DNA of 62,868 nt. It comes from Promethearchaeota archaeon. GTDB taxonomy: Archaea; Asgardarchaeota; Lokiarchaeia; Sigyniarchaeales; SOKP01. This document shows, piece by piece, positions 24,239-34,900 of the stretch. Under the pieces are notes generated by a model. The model was not told where the DNA came from and made no database searches. It worked only from the letters and a program-made list of their open reading frames with translations. The position numbers and the translations under genes are program-made. The stretch lies in NCBI GenBank assembly GCA_019058295.1, contig JAHPZI010000025.1, forward strand, positions 12,418-75,285, in the 5' to 3' direction. Position 1 is the stretch's first letter. Every line of letters starts with the position of its first letter.

Positions 24239-24558
24239 TGCCCGAAGAAAATATTCACATTATAGGACAGGATGAGATAGTTTTATTATATGAGCTTTTA
24301 GGAATTGATGGTACAATTTTGGATGATCCAAATAAATTTTTAGATGAATTTAATCAATTAATTAAAAATCCCTCAATTGGTATAATTTTTATCGCATTGA
24401 ATTTACCAGACACTATTATTGATTATCTCATTGATTTTAAGCTAAATAATAAAAAACCATTTATATATTACATACCAGACATATTTGAACTAAAAATTGA
24501 AGAAGAGGATCCTCTTTTAAAAACAATTTCAAAAATTATAGGAAAAATTCTAATATAG
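24238..24558 (+). CDS. atpF: A-type ATPase subunit F
   Basis: Small rotor-shaft subunit that binds the A3B3 head and subunit D. Residues 1-106: NIHIIGQDEIVLLYELLGID near the N-terminus matches the family pattern (hhhIG...hh.F.L.GI), followed by FIALNLPDTIIDYL and a C-terminal flexible helix (EEDPLLKTISKIIGKIL). The ATG overlaps the previous stop in the TAATG arrangement. Short length (usual about 100). Placed between H and E in the operon. Confidence 0.85.
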   Translation: MPEENIHIIGQDEIVLLYELLGIDGTILDDPNKFLDEFNQLIKNPSIGIIFIALNLPDTIIDYLIDFKLNNKKPFIYYIPDIFELKIEEEDPLLKTISKIIGKILI

Positions 24559-24572
24559 GAAGATGAAGTAAG

Positions 24573-25295
24573 ATTTCAAAAGAAGTAAATATAAAAGAAG
24601 ATATTGGAAAACTAGGTCTATATTTAATTAATAAAGCTCATGAAGAGATTAGAGAATTAAATAATAAGAATTTGCTCCAAAAAGCTGAAATTAGAAAACA
24701 ATTTATGGAAAGAAAAAATGAAAATTCTACTAGAATAAGGAAACATTTTATTGAATCATATAATCAATTTTTAAATAATTCTTTATCAAAAACTATATTA
24801 GAGCTTAAAGGGAGAATTTTAGACCTTAAATCAAAACTTATAGAAGAATTGAAAATAGATATTTTAAAAACAATAAAAGAGAGAATAAAAAAACAATATT
24901 CAAATTATATTACCTTTTTATTGGATTTAATTAAAAGTGAAATTCAATATATTGATAAACCTCCTAAAGTGTTAATTATACTAAATTCTATTGATTATGA
25001 ATATTTTGCCAAAAATAGTAATAAAATTAACACACTTTTCAAAAATAAAATTGAAATTCGAAAAAGTGATTCCGATTATATAGGTGGATATAAGGTTATT
25101 TTTTCTAAAGAGAAAATACTATTTAATTATTCAATAGAAAATATTATAGAAAAAAATTCAATTCTAATTCAAAAGCAATTATCTAACAATTTTGACGATT
25201 CTGAGATTAAAGATGTCGAACAAAAATTTATAAGTTTTATTCAAAAACAAAAATTAAGATTAGAGGAGCATTTAAAAAGATATGACCAAGTCTGA
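24573..25295 (+). CDS. atpE: A-type ATPase subunit E (ATT start proposed)
   Basis: Peripheral-stalk subunit. 240 residues if read from ATT 24573. The in-frame stop at 24564 limits the frame, and the first ordinary start (TTG 24672) would remove 33 residues of the N-terminal stalk helix. The long Lys/Glu-rich N-terminal helix (GKLGLYLINKAHEEIRELNN) leads to a C-terminal head containing GGYKVIFSKEKILFNYSIEN, the conserved Gly-Gly and Asn-Ser-Ile/Leu elements of the family. An aggaagatgaag stretch ends about 4 nt upstream; the ATG inside it leads only to ATG-AAG-TAA. The gene overlaps atpA by 14 nt. Confidence 0.78.
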   Translation: MSKEVNIKEDIGKLGLYLINKAHEEIRELNNKNLLQKAEIRKQFMERKNENSTRIRKHFIESYNQFLNNSLSKTILELKGRILDLKSKLIEELKIDILKTIKERIKKQYSNYITFLLDLIKSEIQYIDKPPKVLIILNSIDYEYFAKNSNKINTLFKNKIEIRKSDSDYIGGYKVIFSKEKILFNYSIENIIEKNSILIQKQLSNNFDDSEIKDVEQKFISFIQKQKLRLEEHLKRYDQV

Positions 25296-27126
25296 GTCTA
25301 TTATTGATGATAAAGGATATATCTCTGCAATATATGGGTCATTAATTGAAATTAAAGGTTTTGAAAGTAAAGTAAGAGTTCATGATTTAATTAAAATTTC
25401 ATCTCATAATATTTTTGGTGAGATTCTTCAGATTTATTCTGATCATGTAGTTGCTCAATGTTTCGAAGGTACAAATAACATAAAATTGAGCGAAGAGGTA
25501 ATCAATACACTTGAACCTCTTTCCATGGAATTATCTCCGGGATTATTAACACATATTTTTGATGGTATTCAAAGGCCATTAGAACTTGCATTCAATGATT
25601 CTAAAAGTAATGGTTTCTTAGAACGAGGTTTCTTTTTACCCCCTTTATCTAGAACTAAGAAATGGCATTTTATTCCTCAAGTAAAGAAAAATTCAGATAT
25701 AAACCATGGAGATGTTATAGGAACTGTACAAGAAACCCCTTCAATTGTTCATAAAATAATGGCACAACCTGGAACTTCGGGTAAATTATCATATATTGTA
25801 AATGAAGGGGATTACACTATTGTAGATACAATATATAGTATTCAATCAAATGGTAAATTAAAAGATTACAGTATGCTGCAAAAATGGCCAGTTACTAAAT
25901 CTAGACCTTATATGAAGCGAATAATTCCAAGTGAACCTTTAATTACAGGTCTACGGGTTGTTGATTTACTTTTTCCTATAGTAAAGGGGGGTACTGTTGC
26001 AGTTCCAGGAGGATTTGGAACAGGTAAAACTGTTATTCAACAGTCCTTGGCTAAATGGTGCAATGCTGATATTATCATTTTTGTAGGATGTGGTGAACGA
26101 GGAAATGAAATTGCAGATGCATTGAAACAATTTTCTGAATTAAAAGATCCAAGAACCGGACGTTCTTTATTAGAACGGATTTTTATCATTGCAAATACCT
26201 CTAATATGCCAGTTTCAGCAAGAGAGGCTAGTATTTTCTCGGGAGTTACAATTGGGGAATATTATCGAGAAATGGGGTATGATGTTGCAGTATTGGCAGA
26301 TAGTACCTCGAGGTGGGCAGAATCTTTAAGAGAGATCTCTGGCTTATTGGAAGAAATGCCCGCGGAGGAGGGGTATCCCTCCTATTTAGCATCGAAATTA
26401 TCAAGTTTTTATGAAAGAGCAGGCGTTGTACAAACGTTTGGAAAAGATTTATCGGGTAAGGAAAAAATAGGATCTTTAACTATAATAGCTTCTGTCTCTC
26501 CTCCTGCAGGAGATTTCAGTGAACCTGTTACAGCAACGACTAAACGATTTGTACAAGCATTTTGGGCATTAGATGCAAATTTAGCATATTCAAAGCATTA
26601 TCCTGCGATTAATTGGCTCACTTCATATTCCAATTATCCTGAGTATATTTCTGATTGGTGGTTTGAACGTGATATTGATTGGGCTGAGATTGATAGAGAT
26701 TGGTATGAAATTCGAAATCAAGTTAATGAAATTTTGTCTAAAGAAAATGAATTAAAAAATATTACCCAACTTATAGGTGAGGAAAATCTACCCGAAGACC
26801 AACGGTTAATCCTTTTCATCGCCAAACTGATAAAAGATAGTTTTCTAATGCAAAACGCGTTTGATGAAATAGATAATTTTACGGGGATTAAAAAATTATT
26901 GGGACATATTAAATTAATTATTTTATTATTTAAAGAAGCAAATGAACTATTAAAAAATGATGTAATTATTGAAGATCTTAAAGATCTTGACATTATTGAT
27001 AAGATCCTTAGAATAGGTCATACAATTCCTAATAATAAATTTCAGAAGCTCACTAATTTAAAAGAAGAAATGAAAAAATCACTTAATAATATAAAATATT
27101 CTCTCGAGTTTTCAAAGAAATTATGA
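25282..27126 (+). CDS. atpA: A-type ATPase catalytic subunit A
   Basis: Catalytic ATP-binding subunit of the A3B3 head, 614 residues. It has the N-terminal beta barrel, the archaeal/vacuolar nonhomologous 'bulge' region, and a Walker A reading GGFGTGKT at about residues 244-251. This is close to the canonical GPFGSGKT, with Gly for Pro and Thr for Ser. The adenine/arginine-finger region includes [12 protein letters not shown], then [13 protein letters not shown] and [22 protein letters not shown]. No intein disrupts the P-loop. The ATG overlaps the atpE 3' end, and its last 4 bases overlap atpB. Confidence 0.98.
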   Translation: MTKSESIIDDKGYISAIYGSLIEIKGFESKVRVHDLIKISSHNIFGEILQIYSDHVVAQCFEGTNNIKLSEEVINTLEPLSMELSPGLLTHIFDGIQRPLELAFNDSKSNGFLERGFFLPPLSRTKKWHFIPQVKKNSDINHGDVIGTVQETPSIVHKIMAQPGTSGKLSYIVNEGDYTIVDTIYSIQSNGKLKDYSMLQKWPVTKSRPYMKRIIPSEPLITGLRVVDLLFPIVKGGTVAVPGGFGTGKTVIQQSLAKWCNADIIIFVGCGERGNEIADALKQFSELKDPRTGRSLLERIFIIANTSNMPVSAREASIFSGVTIGEYYREMGYDVAVLADSTSRWAESLREISGLLEEMPAEEGYPSYLASKLSSFYERAGVVQTFGKDLSGKEKIGSLTIIASVSPPAGDFSEPVTATTKRFVQAFWALDANLAYSKHYPAINWLTSYSNYPEYISDWWFERDIDWAEIDRDWYEIRNQVNEILSKENELKNITQLIGEENLPEDQRLILFIAKLIKDSFLMQNAFDEIDNFTGIKKLLGHIKLIILLFKEANELLKNDVIIEDLKDLDIIDKILRIGHTIPNNKFQKLTNLKEEMKKSLNNIKYSLEFSKKL

Positions 27127-28517
27127 GTGTAATCTACAATAAAATACAGCAAATCATAGGACCATTGATTTTTTTAAAAAATAATCATAACGTTCAATAT
27201 GGAGAAATTGTGAAAATATATACTAATGAGGGTAATATTCGTACTGGACAAGTTGTCAAAATAAGTGAGGATCTTATTATTTTAGAATCATTTGAAGGTA
27301 CCTCAGGATTATCATCTGAAAATTGTCAGATATTTTTTACAGAGGACTCATTTAAGTTAAGAATTTCAAATGATATGTTTGGAGGAACATTTAACTCTCT
27401 AGGAAAACCTATTGATATTAATCAGAAGGATGTAAGAGAAGCAAATATTTCAACTGATGTCGAGCGGGATATAAATGGATCTCCTCTTAATCCATATGCT
27501 AGAGAATATCCATCAGATATAATACAGACAGGAATTTCTGCCATTGATGGATTATTTACACTCATAAGAGGTCAGAAACTTCCTATTTTTAGTGGTCAGG
27601 GAATTCCTCATAATAAATTAGCGGCTCAAATTGTAACTCAAGCAAAGGTTCTAACAGAGGAACCATTTTTAATAATATTCTGCGGAATTGGAATCATTCA
27701 TGATGAGGCTATTTATTTTTTAAGGCGATTTAAAGAAAGTGGAAACATCCAAAATATCATCTCATTTATTAATTTTGCTAATGATCCAATAATGGAACGA
27801 TTAATTATTCCTAGGGTTGCCTTAACAACTGCCGAATATTTTGCATTTGAACAAGATATGCATGTCCTTGTGATATTAATAGATATGACAAATTATGCGG
27901 AAGCTTTAAGAGAATTAAGTTCTGCTAAAGAAGAAATTCCTAGTAGAAAAGGGTATCCTGGATATTTATATTCTGATTTTGCCTCCCTTTATGAAAGAAC
28001 TGGCAAAATAACAGGAAAGAAAGGTACCATTACCCAAATACCCATTTTAACTATGCCTAATGATGATATATCACATCCAATACCAGATACTACTGGTTAT
28101 ATAACTGAGGGTCAATTAGTTCTTAATCGAAATTTATATAAAAAAGGAGTATACCCTCCTTTCGATGTATTAGCTTCAATATCGAGGCTTATGAAGGATG
28201 CAATTGGTGAGAAAACAACAAGAGAAGATCATGCAGATATTAATTCTCAATTATTAGCCTCCTATTCAAGTGCGCTTGAAGTAAGAGATATTATTTCAAT
28301 TATTGGGGAAGATGCATTAAATTTAGAGCAAACTGCACTTTTAAAATTTAGTAATGATTTTGAGAATATTTTTTTAAATCAAGATTTTAATGAAAATAGA
28401 GATTTTAATACTACTTTAGATTTAGCTTGGAAGGTATTATCAAATCTTTCAGAAAGTCAATTATTTAGAATTCATCAAAGATTTATAAATAAATATTATA
28501 AAAAAAAAAAGGTGTAA
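27123..28517 (+). CDS. atpB: A-type ATPase subunit B
   Basis: Non-catalytic nucleotide-binding subunit alternating with A in the head, 464 residues. Signatures are [21 protein letters not shown] (P-loop lost, as usual for B), [35 protein letters not shown] and [18 protein letters not shown], followed by [14 protein letters not shown]. The ATG overlaps the stop of atpA (ATGA), so translation is coupled. Confidence 0.98.
   Translation: MSVIYNKIQQIIGPLIFLKNNHNVQYGEIVKIYTNEGNIRTGQVVKISEDLIILESFEGTSGLSSENCQIFFTEDSFKLRISNDMFGGTFNSLGKPIDINQKDVREANISTDVERDINGSPLNPYAREYPSDIIQTGISAIDGLFTLIRGQKLPIFSGQGIPHNKLAAQIVTQAKVLTEEPFLIIFCGIGIIHDEAIYFLRRFKESGNIQNIISFINFANDPIMERLIIPRVALTTAEYFAFEQDMHVLVILIDMTNYAEALRELSSAKEEIPSRKGYPGYLYSDFASLYERTGKITGKKGTITQIPILTMPNDDISHPIPDTTGYITEGQLVLNRNLYKKGVYPPFDVLASISRLMKDAIGEKTTREDHADINSQLLASYSSALEVRDIISIIGEDALNLEQTALLKFSNDFENIFLNQDFNENRDFNTTLDLAWKVLSNLSESQLFRIHQRFINKYYKKKKV
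28509..28514 (+). promoter_or_regulatory. AAGGTG ribosome-binding site of atpD
   Basis: AAGGTG lies 6 nt before the ATA at 28521, at the extreme 3' end of atpB. The frame is closed by the atpB stop at 28515, so the start must fall between 28518 and the first conserved codons. Confidence 0.65.
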
Positions 28518-28520
28518 GCA

Positions 28521-29153
28521 ATAAGTTTTAGAGAAGTAAAACCAACCAAGACTAATTTGATAAATTTAAAGAAAAAATTGGGTTTTGCTAAAAGAGGAGT
28601 AACCTTCTTAGAGTATAAACGAGAACAATTAATGTTCCAAATCAGAAAATATTGGAAACAATATTTATCATATAGAAAAAAATATTTTAATCTATTTAGG
28701 ATTGCATTAATCACATTAAATCTTTCATACAAAGAAAATGGAAAAAGGATCTTTAATTTAATCAGTATATTAAGTAAAATTCAGTATGGTGTTTCAGTTA
28801 ATATAAACTACTATAAAGAATTGGGAAACCTTGTTCCTAAGATTGATTACAAATTTTTAAGAGAAGAAAAACTTCCACCATATTCATTTGAAAATACAAG
28901 TTTCCATTTAGATGATTTATATTCAATTTTAAAAGATCTCTTTACAAATGTTATTCAATTAGCTGAACGAGAAGATATTTTACTTAAATTGGCATTTAAT
29001 TTTAAAAACATTAATAGACGAATAAATAGTTTAAATAATATAATAATTCCCTCTCAAGAGATCGAAATTAAAAAGATTAAAGAAATTTTAGAGGAAAGTG
29101 AAAGAGAAAATTTTGTTAGATTGAAAAAAACAAAAGAATTAATTAATAAATAG
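28521..29153 (+). CDS. atpD: A-type ATPase subunit D (ATA start proposed)
   Basis: Central rotor shaft subunit, an antiparallel coiled coil. From ATA 28521 the protein is 210 residues, exactly the family length, and begins SFREVKPTKTNLINLKKKLG, matching the conserved (V)xPT(R/K)xxLxxLKxxL start of AtpD. It then continues AKRGVTFLEYKREQL. The first ordinary start codon in frame, TTG 28557, falls inside this conserved block and would delete the PT motif. The AAGGTG ribosome-binding site is 6 nt upstream. It ends 13 nt before atpI. Confidence 0.88.
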   Translation: MSFREVKPTKTNLINLKKKLGFAKRGVTFLEYKREQLMFQIRKYWKQYLSYRKKYFNLFRIALITLNLSYKENGKRIFNLISILSKIQYGVSVNINYYKELGNLVPKIDYKFLREEKLPPYSFENTSFHLDDLYSILKDLFTNVIQLAEREDILLKLAFNFKNINRRINSLNNIIIPSQEIEIKKIKEILEESERENFVRLKKTKELINK

Positions 29154-29166
29154 GGAGGTATTTAAT

Positions 29167-31431
29167 ATGAAAAATAACACTCAGATGAGTCTTTTTAAAA
29201 TATCTGTTGATAGAAGATATAAAGATCCTCTCTTATATCATCTCTCTAAAATTAATTCAGTTCATATTAAATCAAAAATAAAACCTGAATTAAAAAAAAC
29301 TGGTGAAGATTTCCCTTTTTCAGATAAGATAAAATCAGTAAGAAATAATTTAGATACTCTATTTAAAAAACTTAGAATAACAGAATCAGATTTTCAAGCA
29401 TTAAAATTTGAAAAAGAGGATAGAATTAAATTTGATACAAAAGATTTGCAAGAACTATTGAAATTCGTCTCAGAAGAAATAGATTTTTTCAATAATAGAG
29501 CTGTTGAATTAGAAAAATATATAACAAGAGCAAATATAGAATTAGATAATTTAAAATCTATAAAAAATTGTTATTCTTTTTTAGATAAATTTAATCTAAA
29601 TATTGCAGTTTTAAAAGTTTTTAAAAACTTAGATATAAAAGCTTATACAACTTTTACTAAAAATTTACCAAATCTAAGATCTTTTTTTGATATTTCACAA
29701 TTTCCAAATGTCCATCAAATAAGTCCACCCTCAGAGGATCGAATAAGTTTTTTTATTATATATCCAAAAGATAAAGAGGAGGATTTAAAAGATCGAATAA
29801 ATCTTGTTTACGCAGAAGAGGTTCCAATATTAAAAAAGTATCTAACTCATAAAGGAATAAATTTTGACCGGATTTTGAAAGAAATTGATTTAATTAGCAA
29901 ATCTCTAAACAAATATTTAAAAGAACAATCTCGTATAAGAAATGCAAATCTCCTTAAATTTGCTGCTATTAACGAAATCGTCCAAAATATTGAAGAATAT
30001 GATTGGGCTGAAAGGCAATTTGAAGAATTACCGTCTAAATATTTGTCCATTAAATTCTTTGTTCCATTAACCAGAAAAAATCAAATTATACAATATTTAA
30101 ATAAAAATTTAGGGAGTCATATAATAATTGAATCTATAAATATTGGAAAAGATAAATCTATAAATGAAATTAATGAATTTATAAAACTTGAATCGAAAGA
30201 ATCCAAAGAATCTGATGAACTGGATGATTTTGAACAAGAAGATAATGCTGATGCTGAGGGGAAAGATTTACGTGAAGAAACTCCAAGAGTTATGAAAAAT
30301 TTCTTTTTATTTAGACCGTTTGAGACATTAACAAAAATGTATGGTACTCCATCTTATTCTGAAATTGATCCGACCCCATTTTTATTCTTTACATTTCCCA
30401 TTCTCTTTGGTTTAATGTTTGGTGATATTGGACATGGTATATGCTTGATTATTGCAGGATTGGTTGGTGCAATGGTTTTTAGGAAAAAAAAAGGTAAAGA
30501 TTTTACTAATTATTGCTGGATAATATTTTGGTGTGGATGGGCTGCTGTAATAGTTGGTTTTTTATATGGAGAATTTTTTGGAATGCATGAAATTTTTGGA
30601 TATGAATTAAAACCTATAACTATATTTTCCATAACACTTCATAACCCATTAAATAATATCATTACTCTTTTTTTATTTGTGATTTTTATTGGAGTAGTTC
30701 ACATTTGTTTGGGCTGGTTTATTCAATTTTTAAATTATTGGAAACAAGGTTATAAATATTTTGCTTTCTCTGACTCTTTATGTAAAATTTTTTTTTTAGC
30801 TTTGGGAACTGTTTTACTCTTCGTTTGGCAATTTGATATCAACGCATGGTTTTCCCCTCCTTATCCAATTTTATTACCCTTAATCCCGGGATTAGCATTA
30901 TTTTTGCTTAAACCCCTTGGTAAGGCAATAGGTGTAAAACATTTAAGAGAAATGAAATATTCAGAATTAATAGGAGAAGGATCAATGGAGACTTTTGAAA
31001 CAATTTTATCTGTTTTGAGTAATGTTGCATCTTATGTAAGATTACTTGCTTTAGCATTAATTCATATTGCTTTAATGATTTCAATTGAAGCAATGATTTC
31101 TCTAATAAATACAGGTTTTATTTTTTGGGATCAATTCTTTATTGTAATTGGATTAATACTTGGAAATATAGTGGTAATTTTATTAGAGGGTCTCCTTGTT
31201 TTTATAAATGCGCTGAGGCTTAATTTTTATGAATTCTTTTTTAAATTTTATCAAGGTACTGGAATCGATTTTTTTCCTTTTTACTTAGACGATGATTATT
31301 CAGTCATTAATTTTAAAATCGAGTCAGATATAGATATAATTTCAAAAGAAATAGAGAAGGAAATAGAATCTGAAAAAATTAAAAAAGATATTGATGAAGC
31401 TTATCATTATATATCTAAAAAATTCTTTTAA
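29167..31431 (+). CDS. atpI: A-type ATPase membrane stator subunit I
   Basis: Membrane stator subunit, 754 residues, equivalent to V-ATPase subunit a. The N-terminal ~375 residues are a soluble dumbbell arm with an acidic insertion (SKESDELDDFEQEDNADAEG) around 345-365. The C-terminal ~375 residues contain about eight helices. The ion half-channel arginine is R625 in SNVASYVRLLALALIHIALM. FGDIGHGICL and the segment LNFYEFFFKFYQGTGIDFFPF are also conserved. A strong AGGGAGGT ribosome-binding site (29152-29159) precedes the ATG. Its position at the 3' end of the operon differs from the common archaeal order, where I is near the 5' end. Confidence 0.96.
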   Translation: MKNNTQMSLFKISVDRRYKDPLLYHLSKINSVHIKSKIKPELKKTGEDFPFSDKIKSVRNNLDTLFKKLRITESDFQALKFEKEDRIKFDTKDLQELLKFVSEEIDFFNNRAVELEKYITRANIELDNLKSIKNCYSFLDKFNLNIAVLKVFKNLDIKAYTTFTKNLPNLRSFFDISQFPNVHQISPPSEDRISFFIIYPKDKEEDLKDRINLVYAEEVPILKKYLTHKGINFDRILKEIDLISKSLNKYLKEQSRIRNANLLKFAAINEIVQNIEEYDWAERQFEELPSKYLSIKFFVPLTRKNQIIQYLNKNLGSHIIIESINIGKDKSINEINEFIKLESKESKESDELDDFEQEDNADAEGKDLREETPRVMKNFFLFRPFETLTKMYGTPSYSEIDPTPFLFFTFPILFGLMFGDIGHGICLIIAGLVGAMVFRKKKGKDFTNYCWIIFWCGWAAVIVGFLYGEFFGMHEIFGYELKPITIFSITLHNPLNNIITLFLFVIFIGVVHICLGWFIQFLNYWKQGYKYFAFSDSLCKIFFLALGTVLLFVWQFDINAWFSPPYPILLPLIPGLALFLLKPLGKAIGVKHLREMKYSELIGEGSMETFETILSVLSNVASYVRLLALALIHIALMISIEAMISLINTGFIFWDQFFIVIGLILGNIVVILLEGLLVFINALRLNFYEFFFKFYQGTGIDFFPFYLDDDYSVINFKIESDIDIISKEIEKEIESEKIKKDIDEAYHYISKKFF

Positions 31432-31471
31432 TCTTTAACTATTAATTAATTATTACTTTCAGAGTGAGAAT

Positions 31472-31930
31472 TTGGAAAAAAATAATAGAAAAACAAATGA
31501 AAAAACTACTAAAAGAAGTGCAACTTTAAAATCAATATTATTGCTTATCAATGCAATTATTATTCTAATTTTAGTTGCACTTTTTTATCAATATGGACCA
31601 AATCCTATAATTATATTTTTTATATTATTATTAGCTATTTTTACAATAGTAGGACCATTTTTAAGAAGAAAAAAGAAATCATTATATTCAAGTATTTTTC
31701 CAGATAAAACGAAAGCGAGAGAAAGACAACGATCTCAAAAAGAATTTATCAGAAAAAGAACCGAGATAATCACATCTAAAGAAGAAGAAATAACACCTAA
31801 TGATATTGATCTTGATATTAAATTTGGCAAATCTCTGAAATCTGTTATTCATAAATGTAGCAACTGTGGTATGACATTGACAAGTTTTATGAAAAAATGT
31901 CCTAACTGTGGAACATCTGTAATTGATTGA
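31472..31930 (+). CDS. two-helix membrane protein with C-terminal zinc ribbon
   Basis: 152 residues: a basic N-terminus, two helices (LKSILLLINAIIILILVALF and PIIIFFILLLAIFTIVG) forming a hairpin, a charged linker, and a C-terminal zinc ribbon with CSNCGM...CPNCG (four cysteines). The start is TTG 31472. It lies 40 nt after the ATPase I gene on the same strand, so it may be transcribed with the operon. Function unknown; zinc-ribbon membrane proteins of this kind are common in Asgard and other archaea. Confidence 0.7.
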   Translation: MEKNNRKTNEKTTKRSATLKSILLLINAIIILILVALFYQYGPNPIIIFFILLLAIFTIVGPFLRRKKKSLYSSIFPDKTKARERQRSQKEFIRKRTEIITSKEEEITPNDIDLDIKFGKSLKSVIHKCSNCGMTLTSFMKKCPNCGTSVID

Positions 31931-31953
31931 CTTTGTATCTATATCTTTTTAAT

Positions 31954-34900
31954 CTAACTTTTAAAGTGCTTTTTAACCAAAAAAATTGTTCCTTTCCATT
32001 TATGAGTCATTATGCATACTCTTTTAATATCTTTCATTTGTTCTCTGTAATAGTCCTCAAAATCTTCTATTAGCGCGTTTAATTTTTTCTTAATAACAGG
32101 ATTTTCTTCTTCAACAATAAGGACAAATACTACATCTTCAGTACTATTTAATTTAAACATGATTTTTCGATCTCCATGATCAATTGTTCTGATTTTTTTT
32201 TCCCCTTTTATAATTTCTTTTAACATACTCATCATCCCTATAATACCCCCAGAAATTATTAATGAATCATTTGAATCTCCCTCTATTAGAAATGGATGAT
32301 CATATAATAGTATACCACTATGGTAAATAATATATAAGTGGATTAATTTATCATACCAATTTATCATGGGCAACATTATAGTTATAGTCCTTTTACTCTT
32401 ATTTCTGTCAAATTCCCTTAATAAAACTCCTTGGTGGAGCTTCATAATATCGTCCGAATATTGCATTTCGAAGGGATACTCATCATATTTAGCTTCGATT
32501 TCATGATTTTTTATTTGGATTTTGGCGTAGTCATCTTTCTTTTGTAATGATATAGATATCTTCTCTTGTTTAGGTGTATTTTTCATTGAGCTAATTAAAA
32601 AATACTCAAAAATCTGTTTAAATCTGATCTTATCAACTTCAGCGAAAATTTCTTCTCTTACTTTTAAAGTTATTCCAACTTCCCGGAATTTTAAATTCTC
32701 GTAGGCTTCATGGATACATTCATTTACAATCTCGTTAATATTTTCAATCTGCTTTTTTAATTGAAATTTATGAGATTCAATTTTTGAAATATCAAGAATT
32801 CTTTCTATCATATTGGTCGATTTTTCTCCACCTTCCCTAATAAGTTCTAATAATCTTTGAGCATTGGTATCTAATTGATCTTGGTACGATTCAATAAGGA
32901 CCTCTGAAACATCAGAAATAACGCTAAGAGGGTATTTTAATTTTTCAGATAATTGAGTTGTTAAATCCCGTTTTATTACATCCAGTTCTTTTAATTTTTC
33001 TCTTTCCTTTTTGATCAATTCTTTTGCTTCTTTTCTCTCGGTAATATCTCGATACACTCCATAAAAGCCAATTTTATTCCCTTGGGAATCATACTTTAAA
33101 TTTACTGAAGCTTCAATATATTTATGAGGTCCCTCTTTGGGAATCGTTTCATATTCAATTACTATTTGATCAACTTCTCCTTTAATAAGTTTTTTAGACT
33201 TTTCAAGAATATTATCTATATCCTTATCTGCAATAACTTGATTGACTTTCATTTTATACAATTCATCTTTAGAATATCCTGAAAATTCACTAACTCTTTT
33301 ATTAACGAAAGTAAAATTCCCTTTAAGATCTGTTTCAATATAACCCTCTCTCATGTTCTCAAGAATACTACGATATTTTTCTTCGGATTCCCTTAATTTT
33401 TCTTCAGCTAGTTTCCTTTTATTGATGTCTCTTGATATAAGAATACCTTTAATAAAGCCATCGCGATCTTTAAACAATTTTCCTCTAACTTCAAGCCAGA
33501 GATATGTGTCATCTTTTTTTCTAAACCTTAATTCTGAAGTTTCTTCCCCTTTCTTAATTCCCTTTCTCCATTTTTTCATCACTTTTCTAACATCATCTGG
33601 ATGTAACATTTCAACCGCAGGTTTTCCTAATAATTCATCTTTAGAATAGCCTAAAACATCTTGATGAGCTTTCTCATTAACATACTCATACTCAAATTTT
33701 TCGTTAATAACTGTTATCATATCGTAAGCGTTTTCTGAGATTACCCTGTACTTTTTTTCAGAATCTTTGAGCATTTGTTCTGCTATTTTTCTAGAGGTTA
33801 TATCTTGTGAGACAACCTGAATTAACGTCTCATTATCCAAAACAATTAAAGATACACTTGATTCAACCCATTTTTTAACATCCTCTTTATTATTGAATTC
33901 AAATTCGATAGGTTCTGTTAAATCGTTTTTTATCGCTTTTTTAAAAGTTTCTATTAACCAAGGAGTTTTTTCTTTTGGAATCGTAAATAAATCTATATAT
34001 TTATTTCCTAAAATTTTATCCATAGATAAACCAATAAGAGTAGCTGTTTCTTTATTGCAATCAATTATAACTCCTTTACTGTTTAATAGAGCTATTGAAT
34101 TAGGTGAATTTTCAACCAATGATCTATACTTTTCTTCCGATTCTCTAATCTTCTGTTCGGAGTTTATTCTTCCAGTAATATCTCTAGATATTATTAGTCC
34201 CTTCAATTGGTCATCTCTATCTCTAAATAATTTACCTCTACTCTCAAGCCAGATCCAATTACCATCTTTTTGTTTAAATCTTAGTTGCAGCATGGCTTCT
34301 CCAGTTCTAAACCCTTTATTTAGAGCTTCAATAACTATTGTCTTATCGGAAGGATGGATGAATTCTAAAACTGATTTACCTATTGCATCATTATTATTAT
34401 ATCCCATTAATCTAGACGTAGTTTCTTCATTGATATATTCATACTCGAATTTCTCATTAATCACAGCAATCATATCATTGGCATTTTCAGAAATAAGTCT
34501 ATATTTCTCTTCTGATTCTCTTAGTTTTTCCTCCGTATGTTTCTTTTCAGTAATATCCCGTAGTGCAGAAATCAAATTTATGCTACTACCATCTTCATCA
34601 TTGTAATAATCAGCTGAACCTGATAACCAAACATAATGGCCATCTCCATGCAATACTCTATATTCGACTTGTTCTTTTAAAAAATTACGTTTTTCTCTCA
34701 CAAATCGGCGTAATAACTCAGCTAATCTTCCTAAATCGTCTGGATGTATATGTTTAAATATTTTTGTTCCAGGTTTTATTTTTCTTCCTAAGATTTTCTC
34801 CAATTGAGGAGAGCTAAACTTTAAAATTCCATCTATTCCATATACAATAATTGCGTCTTTCGTATTTTCTATAATATTTCTATATTTCTCTTCTGATTCT

